A stretch of 64,000 nucleotides of DNA from CAWAHD01 sp963781785 (GTDB lineage Bacteria > Planctomycetota > Planctomycetia > Isosphaerales > Isosphaeraceae). The translations under genes and the position numbers were made by a program. Of the stretch, positions 51,208 through 62,113 are shown one piece after another. The DNA is taken from positions 2,790,001 through 2,854,000 of the forward strand of contig CAWAHD010000002.1 in assembly GCA_963781785.1 (NCBI GenBank), read 5' to 3'. Within the stretch, counting starts at the first letter, position 1. Each line of letters begins with the position of its first letter. The notes under the pieces were generated by a model. The model saw only the letters and a list, made by a program, of their open reading frames with translations. It made no database searches and had not been told where the DNA came from.

Positions 51208-53696
51208 TCAATGCCGGAACAGGAATTCCTTGGAATTGATCAGCACCCAGCCCAGGTCTTCGACGGCCTGGCGGAGGTCCTTGGATGACGACAGATGCTT
51301 GACGGCAGCGGCCAGCTCGGCCGGATTGGGGTCGCGGCAAAGGGCGACCACGTAGAGCTCGCGGGTGATCTGTTCGGGTGGCTTGCCGCTCTTGGCCAGG
51401 GTGGCCATCCGGCCGCCGTCGTCGCGGAGCTTGCCGTTGACCGTTGCACCGCCGATCAACTGGAGCGCCTGCGACAGGTTTGACTCGCTCTCGCGCTCGC
51501 ACTCGCAAGCCAGCTCGCGGGCGGGCCGGCCGAAGGTCTTGAGGAACGGATTGTCCATGGTGCCGTCGGGGATCTGGGTTGCCCGGGCGCCTCGGGGCAG
51601 GCCGTTAAACGTCGTCGTCGTCCCGGTGACGGCCGAGATGGCATCGAGCAGGACTTCCGCCGGCAGCAGCTTGGTCTGCGCATGCGAAAAGTAGAGGGAG
51701 TCGTCGGCGTTCAAGGGATTGGTCGTCGCGCTCAACTGATAGGTTCGGCTGACGCAGGATCGAGTGGATCAGCTTCTTGAGGTCGTAGCCGTTCTTGACG
51801 AAATCGGCCGTCAGGCCGTCAAGCAGCTCGTCGTTGGAGGGCGGGTTGGAGTCGCGGAAATCGTCGACTGGCTCGACGATGCCCCGGCCCAGAAGATGGA
51901 ACCAGATCCGGTTGACCAGGCTCTTGGCGAAGAACGGATTGCCGGCGCTGGACAGCCAGTCTGCCAGGCGCACCCGCCGATCCTTGGTGGCCGGGTCGCT
52001 CGAGCACGGGACCGCCCAGGGCCTTGGGCTCCATCATGCGTCCGGTTCGTGGCTGGTGGACGTCGCCGGAGCCGGTCGCGTACACCACCTCCTCTTCGGG
52101 AAGGTTCCCTTTCTTGCGGCCAACCTGCGAGAAGAAGGCGGCGAATCCGTAATAGTCATCCTGGGTCCAGCGCTCGAACGGATGATTGTGGCACTTGGCG
52201 CACTGGATGCGCACGCCCAGGAAGAGCTGCGCCGTCGTCTCGACGGCCGATTCGGGGTCGCGACTGATCCGATAGTAATTGGCCGCCGGGTTCCGGAACG
52301 TCGAACCCTCGGAAGTCAGCAGGCTCGCGGACCAGCTGGTCCATCGGCAGGTTGCGCTCCAGGCATTCGACGAATCCAGCGGTGGAAGACATAGGCGCCC
52401 TTGGTCTGGATCAAACGGCCGTTGGAGCGAAGGACGTCGGCAAACTTGAGAGCCCAGAAATCATAAAACTCCGGTCGCACGAGCAGCTGGTCGATACACC
52501 GGGTCGCGGCGAGCTTCGGGTGGGTCGGCCAGAAATTCCCTGACCTCATCGGGCGTGGGCAGCACGCCAAGCACATCGAGGTAGACCCGCCGGATGAATT
52601 CCCGGTCGGTGCACGGCTCGGAAGGACGGATCCGCATACGGTTGAGCTTGGTGAAGACGGCGCGGTCGATCAAGTTGTCCTGGGGCACGGCCGCCGCGGC
52701 GAAGCCCGGCACCTCGACCAGGTGGGTCAGCCGGATATTGGCGACGAGGTTGAGATAATGGGCGATGATCGCGACTTCACCCCGGGCTTTGAAGCGGACG
52801 TAGCCGTCGGCATCGACCTCGGCGATCGCGGGGTTGGACGAGTCGTAGTAGCAGATCGGCGTCACGTCGCGGAGCGTCTTGATCGGCCCCATGCAAGAAG
52901 ACGACGACCTGCTGGCGTATTCGCCGGCGCGTTGAGCACCCGCGATTCCGGCAAGATCTCGAGACGGACGGCCTTGGGGGCGGCGGGATCGTCCTTGGCC
53001 CCTTCCTTGATCCAGTCATGGAGGAATTCATAGGCTTTGGAATGGCGGTCGAGCCGCAGGCCGCCCTCGTGCGGTACTCTGACCAAGCGGCTTGCGGAGG
53101 ATCAGGCTGGTTTCCGGTGCGATCGGGTTGATCCGCCGGCCGCCGACCTCGTGCGACAAGGTCGCGAAGTCCTGGTCGGGCAGATAGCCGCGCAGGCTCA
53201 GCCGGAACCCTCCCTTGCCGGTCGGCGTGCCGTGACACGCTCCCGTATTGCAGCCGGCCTGGCTGAACGACGGGATCACGTCGCGGCGGAAGCTCACCGG
53301 CGCCGGCCGGTCCATTCCCTCGACCAGGACGGTTGTGCTGGCCTCCAGGCTGCCCCCGCGAGCGACGACCGTCGCCGTGCCGTTCTCCTTGGGAACGACC
53401 TGGCCCTTCGGTGAAACCGCGGCGACCTCTGGGTTCAACGAGACCCATTCGACCGAACGCGTCTGGTCCTGGACCGAACGGTCGGCGGCCGTGGCGGTGG
53501 CCACGAGCTGAGCCGTCGCGCGGCGGCCGATCAACCGGGCCTGCGGCGGCGTGATCGTCAGAGCTTCACCCCCGCGGGTGGCGACCTTGCCCCGTTCGTC
53601 TGCGTGCGCCGGCTGAATGGCCAGATCGCAGAACGTCACGAGCGACGCCAGCGAGAACAACGCGACGATGCGTCGACGAGTGAATCGAGCATGCAT
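51208..53696 (-). CDS. DUF1549/DUF1553 cytochrome-type exported protein with Ig-like domain, multiply frameshifted
   Basis: Start ATG at 53696 (GGAGG upstream); signal peptide RIVALFSLASLVTFCDLAIQ. Segments in order, in changing frames: bacterial Ig-like domain (TATAADRSVQDQTRSVEWVS), heme-type QAGCNTGACHGTPTGKGGF, WIKEGAKDDPAAPK, DUF1549 (DREFIRRVYLDVLGVLPTPD; EFYDFWALKFADVLRSNGRL), CAKCHNHPFERW, DUF1553 (NPFFAKSLVNRIWFHLLGRG; VNDD-like PVDDFRDSNPPSN) and the end WVLINSKEFLFRH. About eight single-base breaks (near 53082, 52917, 52892, 52525, 52385, 52320, 52010, 51745). Probably secreted; function in planctomycetes unknown. Confidence 0.85.
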
Positions 53697-54156
53697 CAGT
53701 CGATCCTCCGGGCGTTGGGGGATGGTGGGTGGGCGGGCGGTGCGGCGGGAGCCCTGGCGGTTCTGAGCACTCGGGAGGCAGCGCATCGCGGGCTGCAATC
53801 GCGTCAAAGACAGCCAGGTTCAACCATAACGCAACATTGGCTGGATCTTCAAGAAAAGTCAAACATTTTTTGACGATCGAGCTCTGGCCGCGATTTTGAC
53901 TGGACTTGCGTTAAGCGACCCGGGCTGTACAATTAGCATAGTAGTGGATTCCATTTCGGGGGAGGGCGAGTGTCCCCACCCATGGTGCCCGGTCTATCGC
54001 CACGTTCCGACAAATGGTGTGGTAGACTGAACACGTTGGTTCTCCATGGGCTTGCGCTCGCGCCCGGTTGCCGGGGCGGCCATGAGCCGGCGAGTTGTGG
54101 TCCGCGTGGGGTCAGCGTGTCGGAGAGGCCTTCCAGGCTCACGGAGGAGATCGTCG
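53697..54156. other. Divergent intergenic stretch
   Basis: Probably holds promoters for the DUF1549 gene (minus) and the 54157 gene (plus). TTGACT at 53896 and TACAAT at 53938 are 36 bases apart, too far for one sigma-70 promoter. No gene supported. Confidence 0.45.
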
Positions 54157-54607
54157 ATGGTCATTCGTGATGGTGGGTTGGTGCGGTATGGTTTGCCGGG
54201 ATTGGTGCTGGGGATTGGGCTGGCCTGGGTTTCGGGAGCGCGGGCCCCGGAGGCAGCCGCCCAGAGCGGAGCCGGCCAAGCGGCCCAGGCGCACTCCGCG
54301 GGGGCACGGCCTGCCGAAACGGGCAGGCAGGCAGCGACACGGCGCGAGTGTCAGCGGCGAAGCCAACGGAACCCTGGCGCTGATCACCGGAACCGGCGGG
54401 CCGGCCCAGTGGCTTTATCTGATCGACACCAAGGAGCGCGCATTCGCTCTGTACGTGATCGACCCGGCCAACCCCAAGGGGATCGTCAAGCTGGAGGCCT
54501 CGCGACAGTACAAGTGGGATCTGAAGCTCGAACACTACAACAACCAGGCGCCAGAACCCGACGCGATCAAGGCGACCGTCGAGACTCTGGCTCGCTCGGC
54601 GCAATAA
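54157..54607 (+). CDS. Exported planctomycete protein (frameshifted)
   Basis: Start ATG at 54157 with GGAGGAGA upstream. Signal peptide GLPGLVLGIGLAWVSGARAP; after an Ala/Gln-rich linker the frame changes near 54320-54340 and the conserved part follows: ANGTLALITGTGGPAQWLYL, IDTKERAFALYVIDPANPKG, IVKLEASRQYKWDLKLEHYN. This is a lineage family often placed directly before the MerR-like HTH gene, as here (100 bases). Function unknown. Confidence 0.7.
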
Positions 54608-54706
54608 ACCGGAGACCGCCGACGTGACGGGTCGCGGTCTTCTTTCCACGAGAGTTGACTCGAAACGGCTGCCCAAAGGCCGATCTCGACCGCGAGGAGC
54701 ACGTCC

Positions 54707-56269
54707 ATGGCTCAATTTTATACACTGGAAGAAGCCGCCCGCGTCCTGGGGATGAGCGCCGAGGAACTCAAGAGCCAAGGCCCAATCGCGCGAGGTCCGC
54801 GCGTTCCTCGACAGCGGATCGTGGCGGTTCCGGGTTGTCGACGTCGATGAGCTGGCTCGTCGGCGCGGCCTGGGGAGCGACGCCGAGCTGCGGCTCTCCG
54901 ACCTGGAGGTCCCCGCCGGCAAGAGCGTCCGGAGAGCTCGAAGAGCTTGACCTTTCCGAGTTCCACCTCGGTGTCGCCAAGCCCGACCTGGGCGCCGAGT
55001 CCGCCCACATCTCGAAAGTCACCGATAAGGGCAAGGGACGCGGCAAGTCGTCAGCCGACACCGGCTCGGATCACGACATCCTGCTCGATGACCTGACGGT
55101 GCCGCCCAACCCGACCGACCGGTTCCAGCTCGGTGATCATCGGTGCGCCCTCCGTCGGGCAGCCGGCCCAGCGATTCCGACGTCCGGCTGGTGCCCGACT
55201 TGCTCAAGGGCGCAAGCGACTCCGACGTCCAGCTCGCCTCGGCCAACGTCAAGCAGCCGAGCGACTCGGATGTCACCCTGATCAAGGAAGACACGGCCGA
55301 TCACGGCCTGGTGGCCGCCGGCAGCTCGAGCGAGACGTCCGTCCGCGTGAGCCCCTTCTCCGGCTCTTCGGCCGAGGTGCCGGCCGGCGAATCCGACAGC
55401 GATTTCGAGCTCAATCCCTCGAGCGAGCTGATCGATGCGCTTCAGCCCGACTCGGGTAGCGACTTCGAGTTGAGCGCGCTCGATGCAAGCAGCGACGAGT
55501 TCGAGGCCACGCCCCTTTCGAAGGCCAGCGACTCCGACGTCACGGCCGCCGACCCCAAGCTGTCGGGGATCAATCTGTCCCGCCCCAGCGATTCGGGGAT
55601 CAACCTCCAGACCGGAACAGGGCCTGGGCCTGGGTCAATCCGACTCGATCGAGCTGGCCCCGCTCTCCGACGAGGAGATCAAGACCACCGCTCCGGCCTC
55701 CCGGCCGGCGCCGTCGAAGCCCAAGCCGTCGCTGGCGGCCACCCCTCCTCCGGCCGTCAAGAAAGGCGAAAAGGACATCTTCGACGACACCGACTTCGAG
55801 GTCGATGTCCCCGCTTTCCGACGGCGATTCCGACGACAAGACGGTTCAGCTCGAAGCTGCCAGCGACTTCGACCTGGAGGACAGCGACACCGGCTCCGAG
55901 GTCTTCGCCATCGACGAGGAAGCCGTCGATCAGAACGCATCCACGGCCATGGCCCCCTCGGCCTTCGCCGAGGACGACGAAGAGGAAGACGACGGGTTCG
56001 ATTCGGCCGTCTCCAGCGAGATGACCACGGCCTGGTCAACCGAGTCGTCCTCGACAGCCCGACCGCGCAGCTCCGGCCGTGATGATGACACGCGAGGCCG
56101 AGGCCGAATGGAGCGGCCTCTGGGTCGGTATGCTGGGCTTCACGACCGTCTGCCTGCTCTTTGCGGCGTTCGTCGCGCATGACCTGGTCAAGAATCTTTA
56201 CGAGTTCCAGTCCGGCGGAACCATGGGCTCGGGCTGGTCCGCATGATCGCCGGTATGTTCGGGGGCTGA
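54707..56269 (+). CDS. HTH protein with SDSDV repeats and C-terminal membrane helix (many frameshifts)
   Basis: ATG at 54707. An N-terminal MerR/excisionase-like HTH (FYTLEEAARVLGMSAEELKS; FLDSGSWRFRVVDVDELARR) is followed by roughly 330 disordered acidic residues with repeated phrases such as PSDSDVRLVPD, ASDSDVQLAS, PSDSDVTLIK and SDSDFELNPS, and finally a membrane helix (LGFTTVCLLFAAFVAHDLVK). At least seven one-base breaks, mostly added bases (near 54780, 54932, 55120, 55162, 55614, 55811, 56090, 56235), were inferred by following the repeats. Possibly a membrane-tethered DNA-binding protein. Confidence 0.7.
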
Positions 56270-56442
56270 TCAAATCTGAGACCGGATGGTATTCGAAGGG
56301 GCCCGGGCGGCCAGCTCACGGACGCTCGGGTCGCCTGGTCGGATTGACCGGTTCCGGGACGAGCTGACGCGCTGCCGGAACCGGTCAAGAGCGACGTCCC
56401 TGCCGGTCTGCGAACGGTCGTTCCTGAAAGGAGGCGGAACGA

Positions 56443-56898
56443 ATGGTTCGTGTGCTTTGGGATCTCCCTGCCAGGTGCCGCGAGCACCTTATGGGTCAAA
56501 TTCGCGGACGCCGCGTCGCCAGATCGCTCATGCTTTTGTCGATCGTCGCCCTGAGCGCCGGCTGCGCGATCGTGCCGCGGTCGCAGATGGACGAATGCCG
56601 GCAGGTCACCCATACCCTGCGCTCCGAGAACGCGCGGATGAAAGACCGGATTCTCGCCCTCCAGAGCCAGAATCGAGATTATGCCGACCGCGCGGTCGAC
56701 GACTCGCGCCGCCTGGCCGTCCAGGATGAAGCGATCGAGCACCTGGAGCAGAGCGTACAGGCCTATCAGGCAGATCTAGGGCAACTGGAAGCAGCGTACA
56801 AACAGCTGAGTCTCGAGCCTCGCCGAGCCGGGAGCTGCGCCGCAGCGATTGAGCCGGAGCCAGCCGGCCGGGCGGCCGGGTGGAGGGCCCGGCAGTAG
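56443..56898 (+). CDS. Lipoprotein with coiled coil
   Basis: About 151 residues, ATG at 56443 with AAAGGAGG upstream. Lipobox ALSAGC (SLMLLSIVALSAGC), then a long heptad pattern (THTLRSENARMKDRILALQS; DEAIEHLEQSVQAYQADLGQ). The last 35 or so residues are low complexity and may be out of frame. A related coiled-coil lipoprotein following the HTH gene is a pattern I recall in this phylum; function unknown. Confidence 0.65.
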   Translation: MVRVLWDLPARCREHLMGQIRGRRVARSLMLLSIVALSAGCAIVPRSQMDECRQVTHTLRSENARMKDRILALQSQNRDYADRAVDDSRRLAVQDEAIEHLEQSVQAYQADLGQLEAAYKQLSLEPRRAGSCAAAIEPEPAGRAAGWRARQ

Positions 56899-57103
56899 AT
56901 CGCCGTCGCCAGGCGCGAAAAAGCCGCGGAACCCTGATGATGACGAGGCCCGCCGGTGAGCTGGCCCGCCTCATCGCGGCCAGCGTGGCCCTTGACTGAA
57001 GCCGGAATCAATCCACATAATCCAGAGTGATGACGAATAAGCCTGCAGGGTGACGACGAATCAACGAGAAGACCTTGGCCTACACGTACGGGGGCTAACT
57101 CAA

Positions 57104-57811
57104 ATGCGGACGATGGTTTCAGCCTTGGGTATCGGATTACTCTCTCTCGGCGCCGGCACGGCAACTGCGGCCGGAATTCGAGGCGACTATGTCGAGGCAC
57201 GCACGGCCGATGTCTTCACCGGCCCTTGTTTTTCGAATGCCGAGGTATTCATCTACGGCAACCACGCCGTGATGGCATGGAAGGTCACCGAGGGCTCATG
57301 GAAGGGGGTCGACCTGCGGGGGCTGTGCGTGGCCGCCGCCGTGAACGGGACGACGACATTCTCGGAAGACAAGCCGGAACGGGCGACAGCCGTATTGATC
57401 GTGGACAGCAAGGCCGATTCCCGGCAGCGCGAGGCGCTTGTCGAGATGGCAAAGGACCTGGGAGGCGAGCGGCTGAGCCACATCACCCTGGTCACGAGAG
57501 CCCGCATGAGCCTGAAGCTCGAAGATCACGCCGGATCGCACACTACGGCGGCGCAGCACTCTGCACATGGGATGCCGCAATCGCCCCGTGCATCATTCTG
57601 GGCTGCCGGGGTTGCACAGATCGTGACACGTCCGCTCGACGACCGCGACCACACCTGTGGCAACGAGGTCGTCGCTTATCCCCCGCTCTCGCGGTCGGTC
57701 GAGATCCAGCCGGCCTACACCCTCGGGCACAAGTTCAAGGGTGACGGACTGAATGGCCGCTGGGATGACCCCAACTGCCGCAGCAGCTTCGTCGGTCACT
57801 TTGCCCTCTGA
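57104..57811 (+). CDS. DUF1326 protein, exported
   Basis: 235 residues from the ATG at 57104 (MRTMVSALGIGLLSLGAG signal peptide). DUF1326 pattern: RGDYVEARTADVFTGPCFSN, VEGSW-like VTEGSWKGVDLRGLCVAAAV, FSEDKPERATAVLIVDSKAD. The C-terminal part (PRASFWAAGVAQIVTRPLDD, GNEVVAYPPLSR, WDDPNCRSSFVGHF) is as in planctomycete members. Apparently intact, in contrast to its neighbours. Conserved Cys and His suggest metal binding; function unknown. Confidence 0.8.
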   Translation: MRTMVSALGIGLLSLGAGTATAAGIRGDYVEARTADVFTGPCFSNAEVFIYGNHAVMAWKVTEGSWKGVDLRGLCVAAAVNGTTTFSEDKPERATAVLIVDSKADSRQREALVEMAKDLGGERLSHITLVTRARMSLKLEDHAGSHTTAAQHSAHGMPQSPRASFWAAGVAQIVTRPLDDRDHTCGNEVVAYPPLSRSVEIQPAYTLGHKFKGDGLNGRWDDPNCRSSFVGHFAL

Positions 57812-57929
57812 TCGCCAAACCCAGGCAGACAAAAACCCGGGGAAACCGCCGGCCACCCTCAGGCGCCCAGAAGCGAAGCCGGCAATTGCGCCCACTGCGC
57901 CATAGAAACTGCGAATAGGCTGCTCATTC

Positions 57930-58622
57930 ATGCGACCGATTGTCTACGTCACGGCTTTTCTCGCGACCACCTGCGGTACGGCATGCTGGCGCAGGAATCA
58001 TTCAAGGCGTCCGTGATCAAGCAGGCCGCCCCGTCATCGATCGCCGCCGAGATCCGGGCGACCCTGGACGGCCAGGGGTTTCGAGTCCAGGACGATCAGG
58101 GCCGGACGCTGGCGGATATCTGGCTGCGGAAGGCAGACTCCGGCCGGCGAGAAGCCGGCGGGGCCCAAGGGCGCCGTCCAGTTCCCGTTTCTCGCCGATG
58201 GCGAGCTGATCGGGCAATTGCAGTTCGCGACCGAGGGGCACGACTACCGGGATCAGCCGATCGCCAAGGGGGTTTACACGATGCGGTACGGATTGCAGCC
58301 GGTCAACGGCGACCACCTCGGTGTCAGCACGTTATCGTGACTATTCGCTGCTCTTGCCTGCGCAAAGGATCGATCGCTCGAGCCGCCGTCTCGGAAACAG
58401 CTCGAGGAGCGGAGCGCCGAGTCGGCAGGAACCAGCCACCCCGCCGTTTTTCTGATGCTGGAGGCGCCACCCGAAACAGCGAAGACGGAGCCTTCGATGA
58501 TTCACGATGCCGAGAAAAACACCTGGAGCGTGGTTGTGCCACTCAATCTCCAGGTCAAGGGCAAGGGCGAGCCGATCGTTTACCCCGTTTCCCTCGTGGT
58601 CGTAGGAGCGGCGCCGGCATGA
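57930..58622 (+). CDS. Exported hypothetical protein (frameshifted)
   Basis: ATG at 57930 (MRPIVYVTAFLATTCGTACW signal). Frames change near 57985, 58140, 58320 and 58440; the conserved segments are SFKASVIKQAAPSSIAAEIR, GRTLADIWLRKA, GPKGAVQFPFLADGELIGQL, GVYTMRYGLQPVNGDHLGVS and a tail TWSVVVPLNLQVKGKGEPIV. This resembles a recurrent planctomycete secreted family of unknown role. Boundaries are reconstructed. Confidence 0.55.
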
Positions 58623-58743
58623 GTAGGAATCCCGGATGCCGCACGCAGGCGGTTATGCCGGGATAACGGGAAAAGATGGCGGTTCGGGGCGCGTCGAGGC
58701 CAACCTGTCCACCTCGAGACAGCCCTGCTGGCTCAAACCAACG

Positions 58744-60246
58744 ATGATGCCCGTTTCCTTACTGATCGCGCTCTTGATTGCCTTTGGGATCGAGCCGCCG
58801 CAGACCGGGGTTCCGCCATCGGACGTCGGTCGCGCGCGTGCTCGAGACATGCGGCGGGATCACGCTGGTGGCCGCCTTGGCGTTCGGCCTGGGCTTCTGG
58901 GTCGCCTTTCAAGTCTTCCATTCGGGTTATGCCACCTCCCGGCTGCGCCGGCGCTACGCCCTGGGAGTCCGGGTTCATCACGGTCCTGTCGCTGGTCGTG
59001 TACGGCTGGATCATCCACTCGGTCGGCTGGTCGAAGCTGGTGCGCACCAACTGGGGCATGGGCGGGCTGATCCTGGTCGATGATTTCGTCGTCTTCTTGC
59101 CTTATCTCTTGATCCAGCTCCTGGTCTGGTGGGGTTTGTTTTTCGCCGAGCGGGCGCTCCAGATTCGTCAGGGATCGAGTCCTGGCGAGCGCGGCTCGGG
59201 CCGCTACCTGATGCTCAAGGCACGGCAGTCGGTCGGCTTGATCCTGCCGGTGATTTTGCTGTACGTGCTCAGGCGCGATCGTGCTCGGGCGGTTCTTTCC
59301 CGGTTGGGATCATAATGCGCTCGCCGAGCCGCTTCGAGATCGCCGTGCTGGGTACTCTTGATCCTGTCGATCTCGCCCCTGTTCATCAGGCTGGCCTGGC
59401 CGACCCGCTCGTTGCCGCACGGCCCATTGCGGCGCCGGCTCGAGCGGATCGCCCGACCGCGTCGGCTTCCGGTTCACCGACGTCCTGGTCTGGGACACCG
59501 GCAACATGATGGTGAACGCCTGTGTGACGGGGATTTTGCCGCGTTTTCGCTACGTCTTGCTGACCGACGCCTTGATCGAGTCGCTGTCGCCGCTCGAGGC
59601 CGCGGCGGTGTTTGGGCACGAGATCGGCCACATCGCCCACCGCCATCTCCTCTACTTCGCCTTTTTCTTCATGGGAAGCATCGGCGTGCTCTCACTGTTC
59701 GCCGGAGCTCGTCGCGATGTCGAGTCCCTTGATCACCGAGATCGCCTGGCTGACTCCCATCGGCCCGCCCGTTCTCAGTGACATGGTGCAGGGCGTGTCG
59801 CTGTTGATCGCCCTGGGACTGTATTTCTGGTTCGTTTTCGGCCAGCTTTCCCGGCGATTCGAGCGCCAGGCGGACGTATTCGGCAGCAAGGTCGTTTCGT
59901 GTGACCTGGCGGATTGCCCGCCCCACAGCGATCTGGACCACGACCTGTCCCGGAGCCAGGCTCGGCGGCCGGAAGCCCGATACTTTGCCCGGTCGGAATC
60001 CGGATCTTTGCCGACGCCCTCGCGAATGTGGCGCGGTGTAACGGCCTGGACCCGAACGGCCGATCGTGGCGGCACGGCAGCATCGCCAGCCGGATCGCAT
60101 TTCTCGAGGGCCTCGAGTGGCATCCGGAGCTCGAGCATCGGTTTCAGCGCAGAGTCTCGCTGGCTGCGGCTCGGACTGGGCGTGATTCTGCTCACGGCGA
60201 TCTTGTTCTCCCTCGTACAGCGAGACGGTGGGGCTCTTGTCTTAAC
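58744..60246 (+). CDS. M48-type membrane metallopeptidase (frameshifted)
   Basis: ATG at 58744. Several membrane helices (GLGFWVAFQVFHSGYATSRL; FVVFLPYLLIQLLVWWGLFF; VGLILPVILLYVLRR) come before the catalytic part: VWDTGNMMVNACVTGILPRF, AAAVFGHEIGHIAHRHLLYF (HExxH) and SRRFERQADVFGSK with the third zinc ligand. Ends with another helix (LGVILLTAILFSLVQ) and a stop near 60246 after a last break. Similar to Ste24/HtpX-like peptidases that act in the cytoplasmic membrane. About eight one-base breaks; the exact stop is uncertain. Confidence 0.75.
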
Positions 60247-60405
60247 ACTCTGTCCGGAGAGCAGTCTCAGCCGCGCGTTCGCGTGGGATCCGAGAATGTG
60301 CCTTCCAGCCAGATCGGCGAGTTCTGTTATAGTACCGCCCCGCCGGATCGGATACTCGCCGGGAACCCGTCACACCCGACCCGTCCCCACGACAAGGAGG
60401 TCGTC

Positions 60406-62051
60406 ATGCTCCGATGGCCAATTCGGCTCAAGCTGATCGTCGGCTTGAGCGTCGTCGTGGGGATGATGCTGATCTTGATGGGTGCCTCGATCTTCGGGCT
60501 GCACTCGTTCCACATGAGCTACCTGACGCTCGTCGACCAGTTGCGCGAGCTCGGGGCGTCGGCGGACTGATGAATCGGCCGCCCATCTGCACGCGTCGCG
60601 GGCCGGCTCCCCCGAGGAGGTCGCCGAGCTCAAGGGACAGGTGCACGAGGCCCAGCAGGCCCTTCTGGTTTACTTCCAGCAGCTCAAGAAGAACACAAAC
60701 CAGGGGAGCCGCGTCGACAGCGGAACCGACGAGCTGGGCCTGGCGTTCTTGATCGACGACGACCTGGCGGCAATCCTCTATCGAGCTCGACCCGCAGGCC
60801 GGCCCCGCCCAGACGCCTGCTTGCCAGGCACTGCGTATTACGTCGAACATCATCCCGAGCTGCTGCCGCGGTCAAGCCGGCCACCGGGCTGAAGTCGCGG
60901 ATCGAGCGGCTTGCACGATACGGTGATGCAGCTTCCCAAGCAGCTCTCACGAGGATTTCTGGTCGGTCCTGCAAGATGTCGCAGATGCAAGTACCAGACC
61001 AGCCGGGTCATCGTCTGGGTCTCGGTCGTTCATGGTGCTGGGCATGCTGTGCGGGCTCATGTTATTGTTTCAGCGATGGGTCCTGTTTCCGCTGCGGCTG
61101 CTCCAGCGCGGCGTGCGCCACGTGGCTCGGGGCTCGTTCGACTACAAGATCAACCTGCAATCGGGCGACGAGATGCAAGACCTTGCCGAGGCCTTCAACG
61201 ACATGACCGCCAAGATCAGCATGACCTATGCCGAGCTGGAGCGGCAGGTGCAGGAACGGAGCCGGCAGTTGGTGCGATCGGAGCGGCTGGCCGGCGTGGG
61301 TTTCCTGGCGGCGGGCGTGGCCCATGAGATCAACAACCCGCTGGCGTCGATCGCGTTCTGCGCCGAGGCCCTCGACCATCGCCTCGGGCGACTCGTCGGC
61401 TCGTCGGAGATCCCGATCACCGGGTCATCATCAATTATCTCAAGATGATCCAGGAAGAAGCCTTCCGGTGCAAGAACATCACCGAGAAGCTGCTCGACTT
61501 CTCGCGGTGCAACGACATCAAGCGCGAGCGAATCGACCTCGCCGGCCTGATCCAGGGCGTGGTCGAGATGATCCGCCACATCGGCAAGTACACGGGCAAG
61601 ACGATCGTCTTCCACCCGCGCGAGGCCGTGATGGCGCACGTGGACGCGCAGGAAATCAAGCAGGTGGTGCTCGAATCTGATCGTCAACGCACTCGAGTCG
61701 ATGGAATCCGGCGGCATGCTGCAGAATCGACGTGCGCTACAATCACGGGATGGCCGAGATGGTCTTCACCGACAACGGCTGCGGGATGAGCCCTGAGGTC
61801 CTCGAGAACATTTTCGAGCCGTTCTTCACCAAGCGGCGCGACGGCAAAGGGACCGGGCTGGGGCTCTCGATCACCCACCGGATCGTCAACCAGCATCACG
61901 GCGAGATCATGGCCTACAGCCCGGGGGAAGATCAGGGCTCGACGTTCACGGTGCGGCTGCCGATCGATCCGACCGAGATCGATGCGACGGTCTGCCATCG
62001 CCAGAAGCGGAAGCCGGCGTGCTCCGAGCCAGCCGAGGCCGCGACCTGTAG
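60406..62051 (+). CDS. Sensor histidine kinase (frameshifted)
   Basis: ATG at 60406 after AAGGAGG. First membrane helix LIVGLSVVVGMMLILMGASI, a periplasmic helical region, second helix MVLGMLCGLMLLF, HAMP (LLQRGVRHVARGSFDYKINL), HisKA with AGVAHEINNPLASIAF (phosphorylated His), then HATPase: N-box (LIVNALESMESGG), DNGCGM, IFEPFFTK and GTGLGLSI. Stop at TAG 62051 in a corrected frame. About eight one-base breaks between 60568 and 61990. Would autophosphorylate and transfer to the NtrC-type regulator 62 bases downstream. Confidence 0.88.
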
Positions 62052-62113
62052 GCAGTGCCGACCCAGAACATCAATCGACCGTCGGCCAGCCAGGCTCAGG
62101 AAGGAACCCAAGC

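Noticed and set aside
51208..53696. Several short genes or programmed recoding in the DUF1549 region
   Set aside because: All pieces join in order into one known architecture; the number of breaks and the similar pattern in neighbours fit sequence errors better.
53896..53943. TTGACT ... TACAAT as a promoter
   Set aside because: The two boxes are 36 bases apart, too far for a sigma-70 promoter.
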